DNA of 64,000 bases, from the NCBI GenBank assembly GCA_029582265.1, contig CM055816.1, positions 80,284,472 through 80,348,471 of the forward strand, written 5' to 3'. Below are positions 1 through 11,200 of the stretch, piece after piece. The notes beneath the pieces were generated by a model. That model worked only from the letters and a program-made list of their open reading frames with translations. It did no database searches and was not told where the DNA came from. The stretch is from Zoroaster sp. YZ-2022. Taxonomy: Eukaryota > Echinodermata > Asteroidea > Forcipulatida > Zoroasteridae. A program made the position numbers and the translations under genes. The stretch's first letter is position 1. Each line of letters opens with the position of its first letter.

Positions 1-583
1 GGCAAGAATCAACTGCTTGAACCTCTTATAAATGATTAGTTCCCCTGTACCCGCATTATAAATAACCCCAAATTATGGTAGCCTCTCGCGCACAGCTAGC
101 TTAACAAGCGCCTTGTATGTGTACACTCACAGTTGCAAGCCAACTAGCCCCCTCCTCTATGGCTAAGCCCTCCTGGTTTGGATCTTCCTTGCTTAGTAGC
201 CTCCAAGCTACTACGAGTGCCTCCCCTAGAGCCTCAAAAAGGATCACCCTTTCCCGAGTTGATGGACCAGAAACTAATCCCTAGTTCCCCCATGGCATCC
301 CACCGTGGTCCCACTCTAGTGTCAAGACTACCCTGCAGTGGCAAACGCTCAATATGAGGTAACGCACACTTACTGTAGCCTCCTGTGTACTCTGGGGCAA
401 TCACTATAACACGTCCGTCCCGGACCAGATCCAAACGGCAACTGTTCGCTCTGATCGCACGCGCACACGGCAAGCACTGCGTACAGCACCAAATGCTGTA
501 CCGCCCTCCTTTGTTCACAAATGGTTAGCAACTGCGCCCGCTTGCGCTCGCCTTGCACAAGCCATAGCTCCATTTGCGCCACA
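1..583 (-). repeat. 3' LTR of Gypsy-1, partial
   Basis: This stretch matches 7653-8236 nearly base for base and ends, on the minus strand, at TGTGGC (base 583). The rest of this LTR lies before the window. Identity stops exactly after GCGCCACA on the plus strand, where the flanking sequences diverge. Confidence 0.93.
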
Positions 584-943
584 AAGCCTCCTTATTTGCC
601 TTGACCGTCCCGGTCAAAAAGCCAAATAACAAAATAATTAAGCAAATGATTTAATGACAAGCTATCTGAAGAGGTTCAAGGATACATCATGGCGCATCCA
701 CAAATTTAAATAAGCGCCTCCAAAATTTAAAACATCGAGTAGACAACACCTCAAGCACCTCAAAAACAGATGCCTCTTCTTTAATTTTAACAAAATGAGG
801 TGAAGTCTTTTTATGAAAACTTTAACAAACCTTTAGATAAATATAAACCTTTAAGAACTTACGATAAAAAATAGACTTTAAGAAACTTAAGATCACTATG
901 AACTTTTAAGAAAGGTAAACTTAACAAGTCTAAGCTAAGGACC

Positions 944-1845
944 CTAGATGCTGTTGCTCTTGAAGTCGTGGTCGAACTCGACATCGTAAACTCGGTGCTG
1001 CTTGATCTCTTCAATCTTCTGTCCGTTCTCGTTGTACCGGGTGGTCGTTGTATCCTCCACCACTTTCCTCACCTTCCCCCTCATGGTTGGCAGTTGAATA
1101 GGCTGGGCAGGCTTTATTTCCTGCGGTGACATCGGCTCCACCTCTGGGGAGGTTCCAGCCTCGGCTTCGCTGTCCCCCCTCGTGGCGTGCCTCCAGATCC
1201 ACCAACCACAGGTTTGGACACCCCCATGACTTCCTCAAACACCGACATCGGGGACGGGGACAAGGATTTTTCCACCGGCATCTGGACTGTAGCTGGAATA
1301 GAGAGATCCAATGGAGCACTAACCTCCGCCTAGCTCAATGAGGACACCGTCGCTGACGGGGTCTGGCGGCGTCCAACACCTCCCGTACCTACTAAGGGCA
1401 GTTCCCCTGCCTTCTTCTCCTGGGGAGGTCGGCTCCCATTATCGGCACTACCGCTTCCCGAACGAGAGCGATCACTCTTCTCCCGCTCAAGCATCTCTCT
1501 TGCCTCCTTCCAGGAACCACAGTCCCCTAGACCCTCCTTGACCAGCTTCAGTCGCATCGTCCTCGGCCTCGCCTCTCTTTCTGCCTCCGTTTCCAGCATT
1601 ATCTTGTCCACCTCCACCAGATTTCCTGGGTGTTCCTTGCCGTAGTGGCGCCTAAGGTTATCCTTCCTGTTGGACCGAAATGAGCACTGGCGACACCAGG
1701 CAAACAGAGCTTTATCTAGGTGTTCTGTCCGGAAATGGCGGGCTAAGCTGGTCCGCTGTTGGTAAGTGCGCTTACACTTCTCACACTTGTACTCTCGAGG
1801 TAGCTCCGGTCCGCCCATTTTCGTCTGTATACCAAAACGAAACAA
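944..1845 (-). pseudogene. Gypsy-1 ORF3: C2H2 zinc-finger protein, frameshifted
   Basis: An ORF from 1845 to 1330 encodes 171 aa with two C2H2 fingers near its N terminus: C-X2-C-X12-H-X4-H beginning CEKCKRTYQQ, and a second with the same spacing beginning CRQCSFRSNR. A basic and acidic linker follows. The protein-like signal continues in a second frame (about 1311-1114) and a third (1141-944, containing VEDTTTTRYNENGQ). Gypsy-2 has a VEDTTT motif at the equivalent place, so the three pieces are probably one gene with two frameshifts. It starts about 85 bp after the end of pol, where some Gypsy elements carry env. No signal peptide or membrane segment is visible, so it is not an envelope. A nucleic-acid-binding role in integration or RNA handling is inference. 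Confidence 0.7.
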
Positions 1846-1932
1846 AATAACGAAACATCCAATTAATTAAAGAAACAATTACTAATTTTACACTGAGGAC
1901 ACACAGACAACACCAATTATCCCTGCAGAGGT

Positions 1933-3372
1933 TTATCTGTAATGAGGGGGCAGTCGCCTCTGCCTCGGCGGATTCCTCCTCACACGCTCCTTATTTGTCG
2001 GAGTCCCCTGGCCAATATCCTCGTCAAGCCTCATGGCTTCTGTGTCCTTAGCCTGTGGTGGTCGCTGGTGCAATCCTTCATCCAATTTCTCTCTACTTTC
2101 AACTGGCGGGGGATCCATCAAACAGTCATTTGACACGTTTGGTTCAGGCTCCTCTGGCATCTCTGGTTCAGACTGGGCTTGTTGGTCCCGGTTATGCCGA
2201 CCAGGTGAAGGTGCCGGTTGTGGCGGCTCTGCCAGCCACGACTCCAACGGCTGTCCTTTAGTCTGTCCGAATGCACTACTTGCATTCGCCCCCTTGCTTT
2301 TGCCTGTATCCTAAACGTAACGTCCGAAAGTCTCTTGATTACTAGGTAGGGGCCTTTCCATCGGCTCACCAGTTTGGGTGATACCCCCTTCTTCTTAGAG
2401 GGGTCATACAACCAGACGAAGTTTCCCACCTTGTAACTCGCTTCCATCGCTCGCCTATCATAAGTGCGTTTTTGATGCCTCGCACTCAACTTGAGTTCCT
2501 GTCTGGCTCGGTCATGAGCCAATTGCATGCGATGCCTCAATTTCTCCCCATAATCAGTAATGGGCTCATCTCCCCTCGGAGGTGGCGTTTGCATCGTCAA
2601 GTCTATTGGCAACGCAACTTCCCGTCCGAGCATAAGCATATTCGGTGTCTCTCCTGTGGACTCCTGAGGAACTGACCTATAGGCGCTTGTCGCAAACGGC
2701 AACTGTTCGACCCAGTCCCTCTGGCCACGGCTCGTGTCCAGCATCATTGACACTGTGGTTATTAGGGTACGGTTAAATCTTTCGATTAATCCATCAGATT
2801 TGGGGTTGTATGCTACGGTTCGGGTTTTCCTTATACCAAGGACCTTGCACATTTCTGTAAAGATAGCAGACTCGAAATTCCGTCCTTGGTCTGAGTGCAA
2901 CTCCTGAGGTACCCCATACCGGCACACAAAATTCTCCAAAGCCATCCGGAAGGGCATAAGCCTCCATCCACTTGGAGAAATAGTCTCCAACGACAAGCAC
3001 CCATTTGTTACCCTCCGTTGTTTCTGGTAGTGGACCGACAAGATCGAGGGCCACCCTTTCCATTGGAGCCCCAACTTGATATTGCCGAAGAGGCGCCCGC
3101 CTCTTCCTGGGAGGCGACTTCCGCTTGGCACAAATATCACATTTACGACAGCAGGCTCTCACATCTGCTGCCATTCCACTCCAGTAAAACCTGGCCTTTA
3201 GCCTAGCTAGTGTACGACTTACACCAAAGTGACCTCCACTTTTTCCTCCATGTAATTCCTCTAGTGTCGCCTCACGGAACTCGCATGGTAGAATCACCTG
3301 CCAACTTATAGCATGGCCATCATTGGATTCCCAACGTCTACTCAGTACTGAGTGTCGCATCTCCAATTGGTC
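1933..3372 (-). pseudogene. Gypsy-1 integrase, 3' half of pol, frameshifted
   Basis: Integrase inserts the element's cDNA into chromosomal DNA. The HHCC zinc-binding domain (HGGKSGGHFG, then CRKCDICAK) and the first catalytic Asp (VALDLVGPLP) are read in one frame from 3366. The second Asp and the Glu (HSDQGRNFES, DGLIERFNRT) are read in another frame to 2118, followed by a GPY/F-type C-terminal module (VWLYDPSKKKG, WKGPYLV). The frame change at about 2944 coincides with loss of roughly eight codons compared with the Gypsy-2 integrase between the YALPD-like motif and the next helix. A Pro/Glu-rich tail ending in a basic patch occupies a third frame to 1933. The lesions make this copy non-functional as written. 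Confidence 0.88.
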
Positions 3373-5997
3373 CTACTGTGACCAGTAGACCTTAGCAGCT
3401 CCTGCCTTTGAGGACACCTCGTTCCAATCCGGGCGACAACCAGACTCTTCCTTTGCCTCTATCACCCAAGCCATCATCGGATCCCTCAGTTGGCCTTCTC
3501 GCAATTCTCCCATGCCAACGTGAGGCTCCAATTGGGTGTTTCTTGTTGTCAGGTTCTCAGATGCCTCAGTCCCCTTGTTCGGGAGGCATTTCTCAAGTCT
3601 ACTGTCAGTATTTGAACCCTCGCTTCTCACTTCATCAGTCAAGACGGGGTTCTGAGGTTCCTCGTTCGAAAGTCCGCACTGCTTGCATGGCTGGCGGGAG
3701 AGAGCGTCGGCATTTCCGTGTCTTTTCCCAGGGCGGTGAACAATCTCGTAGTAATACTCCCCTAAGACCTCCAACCAGCGAGCTACTTGGCCCTCAGGAT
3801 TTTTAAAAGTGACAAGCCAGCGGAGCGCTGCATGATCGGTACGAATTAGTATCTTCTGCCCATATAGGTACTGCTTAAAGTGTTTCAGGAACACAATGAT
3901 CGCCAGGAGCTCCCTCCTAGTAACGCAGTAATTCCTCTCAGCTCGATTGAGCGTCCGGCTGCCATATGCAATAACACGCTCTTGTCCCTCCTGTACTTGC
4001 GACACAACAGTCCCAATACAGACGCCGCTCGCATCCGTGTCCAATACGAATTGTCCCTCTGGCTTTGGGTAGGCCAGAATAGGTGCCTCCTGTAAGTGTC
4101 GTTTTAATGTCTCGAAAGCGTCCTGGCAGTCATCGCTCCAGATGAAAGGTCGCGCCTTCTCTGTCAGCCTGTTCAGTGGGCGGGCTATATCCGCGAACCC
4201 TCGTATGAACCTCCTATAGTAAGAGGCTAACCCTAGGAAGGTCCTCACACCCTTGACATCCGACGGGGTTTTCCATGATTTTACTGCCTCTACCTTTTCA
4301 GGGTCCGTGGATATCCCATTGGAGGAAACAACGTGTCCCAGGTACATTACTTCCCGCCTGAAGAGATGGCATTTCTTAGGTTTTAGTTTGAGGTTCGCAA
4401 CACGAAATCTCTGCAGAAGCTCTCGCAAACGACTGATCTCTTCCTGTACAGTCTTTCCATAAACAATGACATCGTCCAGGTACACCAGTAATGTCTCCCA
4501 CTGGAGCCCCGATACTACCCTCTCCATTAGTCTCTCAAATGTGGCGGGGGCATTGCACAGGCCGAAGGGCATAACCCCCCAGCTATACAATCCACCACGC
4601 ACAACAAAAGCAGACTTGCGTTTTGCGTCCTCATCTAGCTCTACCTGCCAGTAACCAGAGGCTAAATCTAGTAAAGAAAACCATCTGGCACCGGCAAGTG
4701 CATCCAACGTGTCATCGATCCTGGGCACCGGATAAGCGTCTTTCACAGTTTCCGCATTGAGCCTCCTGTAGTCGACGCAGAATCGTTGGGTTCCGTCTTT
4801 CTTCCGCACTAAAACCACATTCGATGCCCAGGGGCTATCCGACGGCTGAATGATGCCTCTCGCAAGTAAATCACTCACTTGCTTGTCAATCTCTTTCTGA
4901 TTACAGGCCGGCTGACGTCTCGGCCTCTCCCTAATAGGGTGGGCACTGCCTGTATCTATACAGTGTTTTACCAGGCCCGTCTTCCCAATATCATCATCTC
5001 CTTTGGAAAATACATCAGCATAATCGATAAGTAGCTGAGCAACGGTGGCATGATGACACGGCTCCAATTCCTCTGTCGCACGATTAAACAAATCCCGGAG
5101 GTGGGCCGGAACTTGAAGTTCCTTTGCAACGACTCCGAAAACTTGGTGTGACTCCTCGATATCCTCATCGTCCACAGGTGTTAAGTGACCCGCCGTTAAC
5201 CCATATCGCAGGACACATTTTTGCCTCCCAGGGTTAAGAACCCGCAAAGCAACTGTGCCCCCTTCCGTGTTAACTAGAGTCCTTGCCAAGATTAGTCCCT
5301 TCTTCGCTAGATCTCCACCGCCCCGTACTGGCTCTACAATTCCGGCACTGGAAACCTCCAATGGAGTGACCATTTTTCCGGGAACTATAGTCTCGTGTCC
5401 GGGTGGTATAGTTGTGGTCTGCGAGACAACAATCCTAGCGCATAACGATATTCCATACCGGCTTGTACATTTCAGATGTTCCCCATTGAGTACCATTTCG
5501 CGCCTCTTGAAGTCCAATTTACCTCCTGTTGGGAGCAAAAAGTCCATTCCAAGTATTCCCTGAACACTTACTTTGGCGAATACTACTCGAACGGGATAAG
5601 TTGTCCTCCCCACTTGCACTTCAACCTGTGCTACGACTAGAGTTTCCAGAGGCTTCCCGTCCGCCTGAAGTACACTCACACCCTGGTCCTCCAGCTTTGG
5701 TCTCCTCTCAGGCGGTATCATGTAGTAAACCTCGGTCGATATGATTGTGTCCGTAGTTCCAGTATCAACCAGCATCAGAATTTTTAATGATCGAACCTCT
5801 CCTTCAACAAATAATCCAGCCTTGGCCGACACTAGAGGTGCTAACACCCTCCTTGTTGTATCGGTCAACGGCGGGCCTAGTCCTTTTTGGTTATTTCTTG
5901 TTAACCCTTCTGTACAGCCAGCCCCTCCTTGGGTCCCAGGATGGGCTGTGACTCGTTTCCCTGTTCTCTTTTGCTCCTTTTTGTCGGGCACTCCCAT
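3373..5997 (-). CDS. Gypsy-1 pol: protease, reverse transcriptase, RNase H
   Basis: An 874-aa frame. The aspartic protease active site is LVDTG at residues 77-80. The reverse transcriptase shows FCVDYRRLN, a conserved LDLASGYWQ and the catalytic YLDD at 506-509. The Gypsy-type RNase H follows (LDTDASG, VTRRELLAI, RTDHAALRW). The frame opens inside the end of gag and is reached by a -1 frameshift (see 5955-5961), so the listed start is only the first Met in frame, not a proven initiation site. It stops at an in-frame TAG (3373-3375) exactly between RNase H and integrase. The integrase continues in the same frame after the stop, so the TAG looks like a point nonsense change rather than a natural end. 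Confidence 0.92.
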   Translation of the reverse strand: MGVPDKKEQKRTGKRVTAHPGTQGGAGCTEGLTRNNQKGLGPPLTDTTRRVLAPLVSAKAGLFVEGEVRSLKILMLVDTGTTDTIISTEVYYMIPPERRPKLEDQGVSVLQADGKPLETLVVAQVEVQVGRTTYPVRVVFAKVSVQGILGMDFLLPTGGKLDFKRREMVLNGEHLKCTSRYGISLCARIVVSQTTTIPPGHETIVPGKMVTPLEVSSAGIVEPVRGGGDLAKKGLILARTLVNTEGGTVALRVLNPGRQKCVLRYGLTAGHLTPVDDEDIEESHQVFGVVAKELQVPAHLRDLFNRATEELEPCHHATVAQLLIDYADVFSKGDDDIGKTGLVKHCIDTGSAHPIRERPRRQPACNQKEIDKQVSDLLARGIIQPSDSPWASNVVLVRKKDGTQRFCVDYRRLNAETVKDAYPVPRIDDTLDALAGARWFSLLDLASGYWQVELDEDAKRKSAFVVRGGLYSWGVMPFGLCNAPATFERLMERVVSGLQWETLLVYLDDVIVYGKTVQEEISRLRELLQRFRVANLKLKPKKCHLFRREVMYLGHVVSSNGISTDPEKVEAVKSWKTPSDVKGVRTFLGLASYYRRFIRGFADIARPLNRLTEKARPFIWSDDCQDAFETLKRHLQEAPILAYPKPEGQFVLDTDASGVCIGTVVSQVQEGQERVIAYGSRTLNRAERNYCVTRRELLAIIVFLKHFKQYLYGQKILIRTDHAALRWLVTFKNPEGQVARWLEVLGEYYYEIVHRPGKRHGNADALSRQPCKQCGLSNEEPQNPVLTDEVRSEGSNTDSRLEKCLPNKGTEASENLTTRNTQLEPHVGMGELREGQLRDPMMAWVIEAKEESGCRPDWNEVSSKAGAAKVYWSQ

Positions 5998-7330
5998 GCA
6001 AAATGCCCATGTCCTTTACAGCTAAAACAAATGTCGTCTGGCGCTGCCTGACGCTTTGGCCTCGGACGGTAAATTCTTGTATCATGTTTCCTCTGTGTCG
6101 GTGTAGCCTCGGGCTGTGACAGTGGCCCTCTGGAGGACACAGTGGCCCTCTGGAGGACAGCTGTTTGTCAACTAGGGCTTTCACCGTATCACGGACCTGC
6201 TCGTCCAAATCGTGCATCCTGCACTTTTTCCTTTGTATCTCCACAATTCCCGACCTCTGAGCCTCCATCCGTTCGAAATTTTCAGTTGACAAGGCTGCTC
6301 TTATTGCCTCCTCCAAAGTCGATGGGTTGGCTCTGAAGATTCCCTCTCGAATCGTCTGGCTAGCGATCGCGTCAGAAAAGTGGCCTCGCGCGAAGCGGTC
6401 TTTCCCTGTTTCTGTAAATTCGGGGTATGCCATTGCCGTCAGTTCGGTGATAGCCTGGCCTAGTTCCTGTATAGTCTCCTTTGGACCTTGTTGTCTAGTT
6501 CTCAACTCCATTAGGAAGTTCTCCGCCTTCTGTCCAGGCCCAAACCTCGCATTCAATAGGCCAAGCAACTCCTTATATGTCTGTCTTTTACCATCCTCCT
6601 TGTGCTTAAGAAGCACCTTTAGTGCTGGGCCCTGGAGGCTCGCCGCGAGGAATGCAGCCGCCTCCTCGTCTTTCCACTCGTTGGCAATTTTACAGGCTTC
6701 GAAGTGTTCCATGTAATCTTTCCAAGGCTCTTTCCTCTTGAATCGGTCCGGCATAATCCGGGGTCGGCCAACCCCACTAGGTAATTTGTCATCCACTGGT
6801 TCTTTTCTTTTTGGGGTTCCCTCCTGAGCACTTCCTTTTTGTAGAGAAGGCTCCTTTGCCAGACCTTCTGTATCCTCCACCATCACAGTGGATTTTGCCC
6901 GAGGCGTCCACGGTCTGTTTTTCTTCATTATTCCTATAGGAGGCGCCCAAAAGCCTCCCAATACACCCTTTTCCGGCGTTCCAAGAGACAAGTCAAGAGG
7001 CTCTAAACACACAGAGTCCATAGTGAGTTTACTTTTGGTTGAGTCTCCTTTTATTTGGTTTTGTTGTCCATCATCGGAGAGTAGCCTCCCTGACAGTCCT
7101 CCTGTATTCAGTTTAGCTATTTTCTCCTGTAGCCTCTCGATCTCCAATTCCTGTTCAACGACTTTGAGCCTAAGCTCAAGCTCTTTATTCTGCTGGAATG
7201 ATCGCTTTAGTTCGTCTTCCTTTCCCTGCATTTCCATTCGCAGGAAATGTACTTCTTCCTCATAGTCAGCAACATCATGACTTGAGGCCCTGGTCACCTC
7301 TTTTGTGTCCTTATCCATGGTTAAGGTCAA
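5891..7330 (-). pseudogene. Gypsy-1 gag, frameshifted by a 20-bp tandem duplication
   Basis: Gag forms the particle and binds the RNA. The frame from ATG at 7330 gives a coiled-coil N terminus (EEEVHFLRMEMQGKEDELKR), a charged middle and a retrotransposon capsid-like region (about residues 195-340, MPDRFKRKEPWKDYMEHFEA onward). The CX2CX4HX4C zinc knuckle (CFSCKGHGHFAWEC) is not in this frame; it is in the frame of 6140-5901. The switch falls at two adjacent copies of a 20-bp unit (6121-6140 and 6141-6160), and 20 is not a multiple of three. One extra copy therefore explains the break. The corrected frame ends at 5901, giving the usual gag-pol overlap. Confidence 0.88.
5955..5961 (-). promoter_or_regulatory. 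Candidate -1 frameshift slippery heptamer GGGAAAC
   Basis: On the minus strand the original gag frame reads CAG GGA AAC here. The heptamer G GGA AAC is thus in the X_XXY_YYZ phase needed for simultaneous -1 slippage. A slip leads exactly into the pol frame (GGG AAA CGA), and gag ends 54 nt further on. I did not fold the downstream sequence for a stimulator. Confidence 0.6.
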
Positions 7331-7385
7331 ATTGTCCCTGAATGTACGACGGAGTATTGGTCCAGTGTTAAGTCGAGTGCATCAG

Positions 7386-7402
7386 TCCCACCGCTGCCAC
7401 CA
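7386..7402 (-). promoter_or_regulatory. Primer binding site of Gypsy-1 (tRNA-Leu type)
   Basis: Two bases inside the 5' LTR edge the minus strand reads TGGTGGCAGCGGTGGGA. This complements a tRNA 3' end of the form TCCCACCGCTGCCA-CCA, which from memory is that of an animal tRNA-Leu such as the AAG isoacceptor. Reverse transcription would start here. Confidence 0.75.
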
Positions 7403-7404
7403 TT

Positions 7405-8236
7405 TGTGGCGGATTTACCAAATGCCACGGACTGATTACTCCCCGGTGGTCACCCCAAACAGTGTGGTATCCCTTCAAAGTGACCCAAGACCGTTGGTGC
7501 AGGCCCGTTTGGCGGAAATGTACCGCCTGATACACAGGACAAACAACTGTACCCTCTTTCTTCTTTACAACTAGGGGACAACAGGACAGACAATTGACAG
7601 GACAACTGTACGAGTTATGCAATAATTAATTTCGATGTGTACTGGTTTATTAGGCAAGAATCAACTGCTTGAACCTCTTATAAATGATTAGTTCCCCTGT
7701 ACCCGCATTATAAATAACCCCAAATTATGGTAGCCTCTCGCGCACAGCTAGCTTAACAAGCGCCTTGTATGTGTACCCTCACAGTTGCAAGCCAACTAGC
7801 CCCCTCCTCTATGGCTAAGCCCTCCTGGTTTGGATCTTCCTTGCTTAGTAGCCTCCAAGCTACTACGAGTGCCTCCCCTAGAGCCTCAAACAAGGATCAC
7901 CCTTTCCCGAGTTGATGGACCAGAAACTAATCCCTAGTTCCTCCTTGGCATCCCACCGTGGTCCCACTCTAGTGTCAAGACTACCCTGCAGTGGCAAACG
8001 CTCAATATGAGGTAACGCACACTTACTGTAGCCTCCTGTGTACTCTGGGGCAATCACTATAACACGTCCGTCCCGGACAAGATCCAAACGGCAACTGTTC
8101 GCTCTGATCACACGCGCACACGGCAAGCACTGCGTACAGCACCAAATGCTGTACCGCCCTCCTTTGTTCACAAATGGTTAGCAACTGCACCCGCTTGCGC
8201 TCGCCTTGCACAAGCCATAGCTACATTTGCGCCACA
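7405..8236 (-). repeat. 5' LTR of Gypsy-1 (832 bp)
   Basis: The minus-strand start TGTGGC is at 8236 and the end GCCACA at 7405, placed by identity with 1-583 and by the adjacent primer binding site. It supplies the promoter and polyadenylation signals of the element. The bases outside its edge are ATAC (8237-8240), a possible target duplication whose partner is out of view. Confidence 0.9.
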
Positions 8237-8259
8237 ATACGAATAGCGGGCTTGCTGAC

Positions 8260-11200
8260 GATTGAGAGGCAGGTAAACATGTATCAGAGTGACATTCAAA
8301 TTTTCGAATTTATTCTATAGAGTAGCTATACAGATCAGTGTTTATCAGCTTGTCCTGTAAATGTAGTGATGACACCTGTTTACTTGCCTTCAATCCTCAG
8401 TATAATTGCCCACTATTCCTATATACACTTCTGCATGGACCTGTAATAGTTTACATTCCTACTATTATATAGTGTTTGTCAGTTAGTCCTGAAAATGTAG
8501 GGATGAATCCTGTTTACTTGCCTTTAATCCTTGGTAATTCCCAGTGGCCCTTTACACAGCTGCAAAACATACTCATTTGTAAATATAGGTAGTATGCCTA
8601 CATGTCAGTGTTCAGGTTGTCCTATACTGTAGGTATTATGCCTATTTGTTTGTTAGCTTGTCCTGTAAATGTAGGGCCGATACCTCTTTACCTGTTGGTC
8701 CTGAAAATGTAGGCATGATGCATGTTAACTTGCTTCAATTCTTGGTAATTCCCACTGGCCCTTTTACACTTCGGTACAATATATGGTCCTGTAAATATAG
8801 GTAGCATGCTGACATATCAGCATTTGTCAGCTTGTCCTGTAAATGTAGGGAGGATACCTCTTTACTTGCCTGATCAATTCTTGGCAGTTCCCAGTGGCCC
8901 TTTACACTTCTGTACAACATATGGTCCTGTAAATATAGGTAACATACCTACCCATGTCACTGTTTGTCAGCACGTCCTGTAAATGTAGGGATGATAACTG
9001 CTTATCAATCCTCGGAATAAACTCACTGTCCTGTATACACTTCTGTGCAATACAGGGTTCTGTAGTCATCATTCCTACTATAGTGTTTGTCTATAGTGTT
9101 TACTTGTCTTCGATCCTTGGTATAATTCCCACTAGTTGTATATATACACTTTCAGTACATGGTCCTGTAAATAAAGGTAGCATTCCTACTATATTGTACG
9201 GAAGTGTATAGGGGGCAGTGGGAAGTAAATAGGCATTATGCCTACATTTTCAGGACCAACAGGTAAAGAGGTATCGGCCCTACATTTACAGGACAAGCTA
9301 ACAAACAAATAGGCATAATTAATACCTACAGCACAGGACAACCTGAACACTTTACAATAGTTTAAAGGACCAGTGGGAATTACCAAGGATTGAAGGCAAG
9401 TAAACGGGATTCATCCCTACATTTTCAAGACCAACTGACAAACACTATAGTAGGGATGCTAAGTAAATTTACATGACCATACAGAAGTGTATATACAAAT
9501 AGTGGGCATACTGGGGATTGAAGCAAACAAGCATTATCCCTACATTTACAACACAAGCTGGCAAATGCTGACCTGTTCTAGGCATGCTACCTACATTTAC
9601 AGGACCTTATGTTGTACAGAAATGTAAAGGGCCAGTGGGAACTACTAAGGATAGAAGGCAAGGAAACAGGTATCATCCCTACATTCAACAGGACAAGCTG
9701 ACAAACACTGACATGTAGGCTTGCTACCTATATTTACAGGACCATATGTTGTTCAGGAGTGTAAAAGGGCCAGTGGAAATTACCAAGGATTGAAGGCAAG
9801 TAAACAGGTATCATCCCTACATTTACAGGACAAGCTGATGACAAACACTGACCTAAAGGCATACTACCTACATTTATAGGATTGTACAGAAATGTAAAGG
9901 GACAGTGGGAACTACTAAGGGTTGAAGGCAAGGAAACAAGCACCATCCATAAATTTTCAGGACCAGCTGACAAACACTATAGTAGGGATGCTAAGTAAAT
10001 TTACATGACCATACAGAAGTGTATATACAAATAGTGGGCATTTCATACTGAGGATTGAAGTAAACAGGTATTATCCCTACATTTACAACACAAGCTGACA
10101 AACAATATTAGGAATGCTACCTACAGAATATTCCACAGAAGTGTATATAGGACAGTCAGCATTATACCGAGGATTTAAGGCAAGTAAACAGGTGCGCCAT
10201 CCCTGCATTTACATGACAAGCTGACAAACGCTGACATGAAGGCATGCAACATATATTTACATGAACATAATGATGTTTAAAGAAGTTTAAAGCACCACTG
10301 GGAATTACTAGAGATTGATCAGGCAAGTAAACGGGTATCATCCCTGCATTTTCTGGACAAGGTCACAAACACTGACACGTAGGCATGCTACCTATATTTA
10401 CATGAACATATGTTGTACAGAAGGTTTAAGTGCCACTGGGAATTACCAAGGATTGATCACGCAAAAACCATCCCTACATTTACAGGAAAAGCTGACAAAC
10501 ATTGGCATGTAGCCATGCTACCTACACTCACTGGCCATAAGTATTGCAACACACACCAAATTCAATTTGGAGAACTGTGTTACAATAATTTATTATTTAC
10601 ACTACTTAAGACTTCTTGAAAGTGCCTGTGTTTTGAAGTCAATGTTCTTTTTTACTGTTCTTGCTCGGAAATTATGTAATACACGATCGATGAAATCAGA
10701 TTAAATGATCATCTCACCTGTTACTATAAAGTGCTCAGTTTTGAGCATGTTGCAATACTTTTGGCCAGTGAGTGTATATTAACTGGACCATATCTTACAG
10801 AAGTGTAAAGGGTCAGTGAAAACTACCAAGGATTGAAGGCAAGTAAACAGGTATCATCCCTACATTTACAGGAAAATCTGACAAACACATAGGCATAATT
10901 AATACCTACAGTACAGGACAACCTGAACACTGACATGTAGGCATGCTACCTATATTTACAAAGAAGAATGTTTCACAGTAGTGTAAAGAACCAGTGTGAA
11001 TTATCAAGTATTGAAGGCAAGTAAACAGGATTCATCCCTACATTTTCAGGACCAGCTGACAAACACTATAGTAGGAATGCTACCTGCAGAAAAAAGTGTA
11101 CAGAGGACAGTGAGCATTATACCGAGGATACACCTCTGTATAACATGTGGCTGTGTACATAGGTAGCATGCCCACATGTCAGTTTGTCCTGTAAATGTGA

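Larger units (their letters stand above)
1..8236 (-). mobile_element. Gypsy-1, Ty3/Gypsy LTR retrotransposon (3' LTR cut by window start)
   Basis: The start of the window repeats at 7653-8236, which marks two LTRs. Between them, on the minus strand, lie gag, protease, reverse transcriptase, RNase H, integrase and an extra zinc-finger ORF, in the Ty3/Gypsy order. The LTR termini are TGTGGC and GCCACA, a perfect 6-bp inverted pair. A primer binding site and a short purine-rich tract (AAGGAGG, just above base 583) flank the internal region. I count roughly nine differences across 583 aligned LTR bases, so the insertion is fairly young. Even so, gag, pol and the third ORF each carry breaks, so this copy is probably not autonomous. 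The target-site duplication cannot be verified because the left edge is outside the window. Bases 584-943 hold no gene, only the AT-rich untranslated 3' part. Confidence 0.95.

Noticed and set aside
944..1845. env-like gene in Gypsy-1
   Set aside because: No signal peptide, transmembrane segment or furin-like site; the content is C2H2 fingers and charged linkers.
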